Shown here piece after piece: positions 6,510 through 9,620 of a stretch of DNA of 9,620 nucleotides. The stretch comes from Pseudomonadota bacterium (lineage in GTDB: Bacteria > Pseudomonadota > Gammaproteobacteria > Burkholderiales > Burkholderiaceae_C). Each line of letters begins with the position of its first letter. Positions within the stretch are counted from its first letter, which is position 1. Position numbers and translations under genes: made by a program. The notes beneath the pieces are model-generated. The model did not search any database and was not told the origin of the DNA. It saw only the letters and a program-made list of their open reading frames with translations. Location: the NCBI GenBank assembly GCA_023390985.1, contig JAEWBU010000370.1, positions 1 through 9,620 of the forward strand. Reading direction: 5' to 3'.

Positions 6510-7369
6510 GCGGCCTCCGCGCGCCGGTAGACCGTCTTGCCGCACAGCGTGAAGAGGTTGCGGTGCTCGGTGAAGTTCTCCGAGTGGCCGACGAACAGCA
6601 GGCCGCCGGGCTTGAGCACCGCGTGCAGCCGCTCCAGCACGGCGCGCTGGGTCGGCCGGTCGAAATAGATCATCACGTTGCGGCAGAACACCATGTCGTG
6701 CGGCTGCAGCTTCCAGGGCTGGGCCAGCAGGTTGAGGTTGAAGTACCGCACCAGGGCCCGCAGCTCCGGCTTGACGCGCGCGAAGCCCGCGTTGCGTCCC
6801 GCGCCGCGCAGGAAGAACCGCCGCAGCCGCTCCTCGCCCAGGCCGGAAGCCGACTCCAGCGGGTAGATCCCCGCCTCGGCGTGCGCCAGCACGCGGGTGT
6901 CGACGTCGCTCGCCTCGATGTGGGTGCGGTGGCCCGCGCCGCATTCCATCGCGGTGATGGCCAGGCTGTACGGCTCCTCGCCGGTGGACGCGGCGCACGA
7001 CCAGATGCGCACCGGCCCGGGCCGCGCGCGCAGCTCCTGCGCCAGCGTGTCGAAGTGGTGCGACTCGCGGAAGAACGCCGTCAGGTTGGTGGTCAGGCAG
7101 TTGATGAACTCCTGCCATTCCGGATCGGTGTCGCCGCGCAGCGCGTCCAGGTAGCTGCGGAAGCTCCGGTGGCCGCGGTCGCGCAGGCGCCGCGCCAGCC
7201 GGCTGTACACCATGTTCTGCTTGCCCGCCTGCAGGTCGATGCCGGCCTTGTTGCGGATCAGCTTGCGCACGCGCTCGAAGTCGTCGGGGCTGAACTCGAT
7301 GTCGCGGTTGTCCGGCGGCGGAGGGAGCTCCGCCGCGGACCCGGCGCCGGAGGGTTGCGGTGATCGCAC
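6506..7369 (-). CDS. cheR: Chemotaxis protein methyltransferase CheR
   Basis: CheR transfers methyl groups from S-adenosylmethionine to glutamates on receptors during adaptation. The product is 287 residues. After a Pro-rich leader of about 22 residues comes the N-terminal helical domain (about 24-105, with FERVRKLIRNKAGIDL and FINCLTTNLTAFFRESHHF). The methyltransferase domain then shows the SAM-binding WSCAASTGEEPYSLA (123-137), D155 in EASDVD, and MVFCRNVMIYFD (226-237), ending with LLFVGHSENF. The GTG at 7369 has GGAG 6 bases upstream, which supports it. It begins 25 bases after the MCP stop and overlaps cheD by four bases. The upstream partial MCP has a CheR-docking tail, so enzyme and substrate are encoded together. 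Confidence 0.97.
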   Translation of the reverse strand: MRSPQPSGAGSAAELPPPPDNRDIEFSPDDFERVRKLIRNKAGIDLQAGKQNMVYSRLARRLRDRGHRSFRSYLDALRGDTDPEWQEFINCLTTNLTAFFRESHHFDTLAQELRARPGPVRIWSCAASTGEEPYSLAITAMECGAGHRTHIEASDVDTRVLAHAEAGIYPLESASGLGEERLRRFFLRGAGRNAGFARVKPELRALVRYFNLNLLAQPWKLQPHDMVFCRNVMIYFDRPTQRAVLERLHAVLKPGGLLFVGHSENFTEHRNLFTLCGKTVYRRAEAA

Positions 7370-7375
7370 GGAAGG

Positions 7376-7379
7376 CTCC
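7376..7379 (-). promoter_or_regulatory. Ribosome binding site deciding the cheR start
   Basis: On the minus strand, GGAG lies 6 bases before the GTG at 7369, inside the 25-base gap after the MCP stop. It supports a GTG start for CheR and keeps the short Pro-rich leader in the protein. Confidence 0.65.
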
Positions 7380-7394
7380 GGTCGCTTCGGCGGA

Positions 7395-8954
7395 TCAGGA
7401 CGCCAGGGCCTGCGGCGCGAGCCGGAAGCTCGCCACCAGCCGCGCGAGCCCGGCGGCCTGTTCCTTCAGGCTCTGGGCGGCCGCCGCGGCCTCTTCCACC
7501 AGCGCCGCGTTCTGCTGCGTGATCCGGTCGAGCTGGCCCACGGCGTCGTTCACTTCGCCGAAGCCGGTGGCCTGGCCGGACGCGGCGGCCGCGATGCCGA
7601 CGATCGACCGGCTCACGCGGTTGACGCTGGCCTCGATCTCGCGCATGGTCGCGCCGGCCTGCTCCACGAGGCGGGAGCCGTGTTCCACCTTGCCCGTGCT
7701 GCCCTCGATCAGCGAGCGGATCTCGCGGGCGGCTTCGGCGCTGCGCTGCGCGAGGCTGCGCACCTCGCCGGCCACCACGGCGAAGCCGCGGCCCTGCTCG
7801 CCTGCACGCGCCGCCTCGACGGCGGCATTGAGCGCCAGGATGTTGGTCTGGAAAGCGATGCCGTCGATCACCGTGGTGATCTCGCCGATGCGGCCGGCGC
7901 TCTCGTGGATCTCGCGCATGGTGCCCACCACCTCCGCAAAGGCCGCCGCACCGCGGCGCGCCACTTCGGCCGCGCTGCGCGCCAGGCCGTCGGCCTCGCC
8001 GGCCGAGCCGGCTGAGCGGCGCGTGCTGTCGCTCAGCTGTCCCATGGTGGCCGCGGTCTGCTGCAGGTTGGCGGCCGCCTGCTCGGTGCGCGCGCTCAGG
8101 TCCTGGTTGCCGCTGGCGATCTGCGAGGTCGCCACGCCGACATGATCGGTGCCGCTGCGGATGCCGGTCACCATCTCCCGCAACTGCTGCTGCATGTGCG
8201 CCAACGCGCCCTGCAGATCACCCAGTTCGTCACGGCGGTTGCGCACGACTTCACGCGACAGGTCGCCGCCGGCGATGGCCTGCGCCGAAGCGATCGCTTC
8301 GCGGATCGGACGGACCATGCCGCCGCTGACGCGCCAGGCGAGCACGCCACCCAGCAGCGCCGCCGCGGCCGAAAGTGCCGCCAGCAGCGTGATGGCGCGG
8401 CGAACGGCTTGCGCCACCGCCTCGGCCTGCGCCTGCAGCAGCCGGTCCGTGTAGGCGGCAACGGCGTCCAGCGTGGCGAGGTAGGCCCGGGCCGCCGGCA
8501 CCAGCCGGCCTTCCACCTCGGGCTCGGCGCCCGCGGGGTCGGCCGCCAGCTTCTTCAGCAACTCGGCGCGCAGGTCGACATAGTTCTTGCGGGCCTGGGC
8601 CACCTTCGCCATCAGCGCCGCCGCCTCGGTATCGCCGGCCATGCGGCCGTCCAGCTGCGACTGCAGTTCGCTGATGCGGGCGGAGGTCGCGCGCATCTCG
8701 CCGTTCATCCAGTCGGCCAGGGCCGGCGGGCTGCCCGCCTTGGCCAGCGACACGGCGCGCACCACGTTCATGCGCGTCTCCCCGGCCCACCGGACGACCA
8801 GCGTGCGGCCGTCCGACAGTTCCGCCTGCAGCCCGTTGAGGCGGGCCAGCGTGCCGACCTGGTACAGCGCGGCGCCGGCCATCAGCAGCAGCAGCGCCAC
8901 CAGGGCACCGAAGGCGAGGGTCAACCGCCCCCTCAGGCGCAGGCCCGCGAGCAT
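7395..8954 (-). CDS. Methyl-accepting chemotaxis protein, complete, without CheR-docking tail
   Basis: Transmembrane chemoreceptor of 519 residues. A membrane segment at about 12-31 is followed by a helical periplasmic sensor of about 150 residues (32-184), in size and pattern like a four-helix-bundle domain. A second membrane segment spans about 187-209, then a HAMP domain (about 210-262) with VRPIREAI. The cytoplasmic rod has the conserved hairpin tip, starting from IAFQTNILALNAAVEAARAG (366-385) and running through GRGFAVVAGEVRSLA, which binds CheW and CheA. Methylation-helix positions 292, 299 and 306 are all Gln; E487/E488 lie on the return helix. The protein ends ASFRLAPQALAS, with no xWxxF peptide. 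ATG 8954 overlaps the cheW stop by one base (TGATG); the longer open frame to 9215 lies inside cheW and gives a non-membrane, Arg/His-rich leader. The ligand is unknown. Confidence 0.95.
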   Translation of the reverse strand: MLAGLRLRGRLTLAFGALVALLLLMAGAALYQVGTLARLNGLQAELSDGRTLVVRWAGETRMNVVRAVSLAKAGSPPALADWMNGEMRATSARISELQSQLDGRMAGDTEAAALMAKVAQARKNYVDLRAELLKKLAADPAGAEPEVEGRLVPAARAYLATLDAVAAYTDRLLQAQAEAVAQAVRRAITLLAALSAAAALLGGVLAWRVSGGMVRPIREAIASAQAIAGGDLSREVVRNRRDELGDLQGALAHMQQQLREMVTGIRSGTDHVGVATSQIASGNQDLSARTEQAAANLQQTAATMGQLSDSTRRSAGSAGEADGLARSAAEVARRGAAAFAEVVGTMREIHESAGRIGEITTVIDGIAFQTNILALNAAVEAARAGEQGRGFAVVAGEVRSLAQRSAEAAREIRSLIEGSTGKVEHGSRLVEQAGATMREIEASVNRVSRSIVGIAAAASGQATGFGEVNDAVGQLDRITQQNAALVEEAAAAAQSLKEQAAGLARLVASFRLAPQALAS

Positions 8955-9469
8955 CAGGCCACCGCCGCCTGGATGGACGCGAAATCGCCCAGCAGCGACT
9001 CGATGTCCACCAGCATGAGCATGCGGTCGCCGACCGAGGCGATGCCGGTGATGAACTCGGGGTTCTCCTCGCCCGGCAGGCCCGGCGGCGGCTTGATGGC
9101 TTCGGCCTGCAGGTCCAGCACGTCCGACACCGAATCGACCACCACGCCCAGCACGCGGCCGGCGACGGCCAGCACGATGACGACGGTGAAGTCGGTGTAC
9201 TCGGCCTGCGCGCAACCGAGCTTCAGGCGCAGGTCCACGATCGGCACGATCACGCCGCGCAGGTTGACCACGCCCTTGATGTGCGCGGGCGCATGCGGGA
9301 TGCGCGTGGGCTGCTCGTAGGAGCGGATCTCCTGGACCTTCTGGATGTCCACGCCGTACTCCTCGCTCCCCAGCCGGTAGGTGAGGTACTCGCCGGCGCG
9401 CGCGGCCGCGGCCGCCTGCCTTCCGGCTTCCTGGCGGGCGATGTGCCCGCCTTCCACGATCATTTCCAT
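8954..9469 (-). CDS. cheW: Chemotaxis coupling protein CheW
   Basis: CheW links the receptor tips to the CheA kinase and builds the hexagonal array. The 171-residue product has an Ala-rich leader of about 27 residues, then the CheW-like double-barrel domain: YLTYRLGSEEYGVDIQKVQEI (starting at 28), the motif IKGVVNLRGVIVPIVDLRLKL (starting at 64), and FITGIASVGDRMLMLVDIESLL (starting at 139). Length and motifs match a free-standing adaptor, with no receiver or kinase domain. ATG 9469 is preferred over ATG 9463 because AAAGGA lies 7 bases before it. The gene sits between two receptor genes, 25 bases after the first and overlapping the second by one base, so it is probably dedicated to this receptor cluster. 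Confidence 0.97.
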   Translation of the reverse strand: MEMIVEGGHIARQEAGRQAAAAARAGEYLTYRLGSEEYGVDIQKVQEIRSYEQPTRIPHAPAHIKGVVNLRGVIVPIVDLRLKLGCAQAEYTDFTVVIVLAVAGRVLGVVVDSVSDVLDLQAEAIKPPPGLPGEENPEFITGIASVGDRMLMLVDIESLLGDFASIQAAVA

Positions 9470-9476
9470 GGCGCTG

Positions 9477-9482
9477 TCCTTT
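9477..9482 (-). promoter_or_regulatory. Ribosome binding site deciding the cheW start
   Basis: AAAGGA on the minus strand lies 7 bases before ATG 9469 and 13 bases before the second ATG at 9463, favouring the first. It lies in the 25-base gap after the upstream MCP. Confidence 0.65.
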
Positions 9483-9494
9483 GTTGGCGGGTGA

Positions 9495-9620
9495 TCAGAA
9501 CTGGGTCCACTCGTCGTCCGTGGAGGACGCGCGGGCGGTCTGGGTCGGAGCGGTCGGGGCCGCAGCGGTCGCGGCGGCGGCCGGCGCGGTCGCCACCGGG
9601 GCGGGCGCGGGGCGCGGGAT
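9495..9620 (-). CDS. Methyl-accepting chemotaxis protein, C-terminal tail only (5' part outside window)
   Basis: The minus-strand frame is open from the right edge and ends at a TGA at 9495-9497, giving 41 residues. They form a flexible Ala/Pro/Thr-rich tail followed by ARASSTDDEWTQF and the stop. The last five residues EWTQF match the xWxxF pattern of the CheR/CheB-docking pentapeptide (NWETF or NWESF in enterobacterial Tsr and Tar), at the exact C terminus where it must lie, after the expected flexible tether. Position directly before cheW and a second MCP supports the call. The conserved receptor domains are not in the window, so this rests on the tail and context. A CheA end is less likely, since CheA ends in a CheW-like domain. 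Confidence 0.82.
   Translation of the reverse strand: MPRPAPAPVATAPAAAATAAAPTAPTQTARASSTDDEWTQF

Noticed and set aside
8955..9215. N-terminal extension of the complete MCP within cheW.
   Set aside because: The added residues are Arg/His/Gly-rich and overlap cheW; the ATG at 8954 places a typical membrane segment at residue 12 and overlaps the cheW stop in the usual TGATG way.
4798..9320. Long plus-strand open frames opposite cheB, cheD, cheR, the MCP and cheW.
   Set aside because: Antisense shadows with Arg/His/Gln/Ala-rich products and no recognisable motifs; the minus strand encodes well-defined proteins throughout.
1..9620. CRISPR array, tRNA, rRNA, transposase, phage, defence or biosynthetic genes.
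   Set aside because: None seen; no regularly spaced repeats, no tRNA-like cloverleaf with conserved loops, and every large frame is accounted for by flagellar or chemotaxis genes.

Overview
The window is a high-GC proteobacterial motility locus made of two converging gene clusters. The plus strand (about 1-4703) carries the distal part of a flagellar operon in the standard order fliK (3' end only)-fliL-fliM-fliN-fliO-fliP-fliQ-fliR. The minus strand (about 9620-4807) carries a chemotaxis cluster that reads, in transcription order: the 3' end of a methyl-accepting chemotaxis protein (MCP), cheW, a complete second MCP, cheR, cheD, cheB. The strong G/C bias at third positions, the gene order and the type of intergenic repeat suggest a gammaproteobacterium of the Xanthomonadaceae/Lysobacter kind. 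That placement is inference; no rRNA or other phylogenetic marker is present.

Layout: fliK ends at 505. The fliK-fliL gap holds an 89-bp three-hairpin repeat (508-596) and about 90 bp with no clear promoter. From fliL to fliR the genes are tightly packed, with ATGA and TGATG overlaps or gaps under 20 bp. fliR ends at 4703. A second copy of the repeat, in inverted orientation (4710-4803), fills nearly all of the 103-bp gap between the converging fliR and cheB genes. On the minus strand the junctions cheW/MCP, cheR/cheD and cheD/cheB overlap by 1 or 4 bases, and the two remaining gaps (MCP/cheW and MCP/cheR) are 25 bp each.

Function: FliK controls hook length. FliL is a stator-associated membrane protein. 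FliM and FliN form the switch/C-ring, and FliO, FliP, FliQ and FliR build the core of the flagellar export gate. On the chemotaxis side, MCPs and CheW form receptor arrays. CheR methylates receptors, CheB demethylates and deamidates them, and CheD deamidates receptor glutamines. FliM carries the usual N-terminal CheY-P docking motif, which links the two halves. CheA, CheY, CheZ, FlhA and FlhB are not in the window.

I see no undescribed system. The points worth a second look are: the inverted repeat copies bracketing fliL-fliR; the receptor pair in which only one member has a CheR-docking tail (EWTQF); three genomically encoded glutamines at the canonical methylation positions of the complete MCP, next to cheD and cheB; and a small hairpin over the fliR GTG start. 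Several start sites were corrected to well-supported positions (fliL, fliN, fliP, cheB, cheD, MCP).
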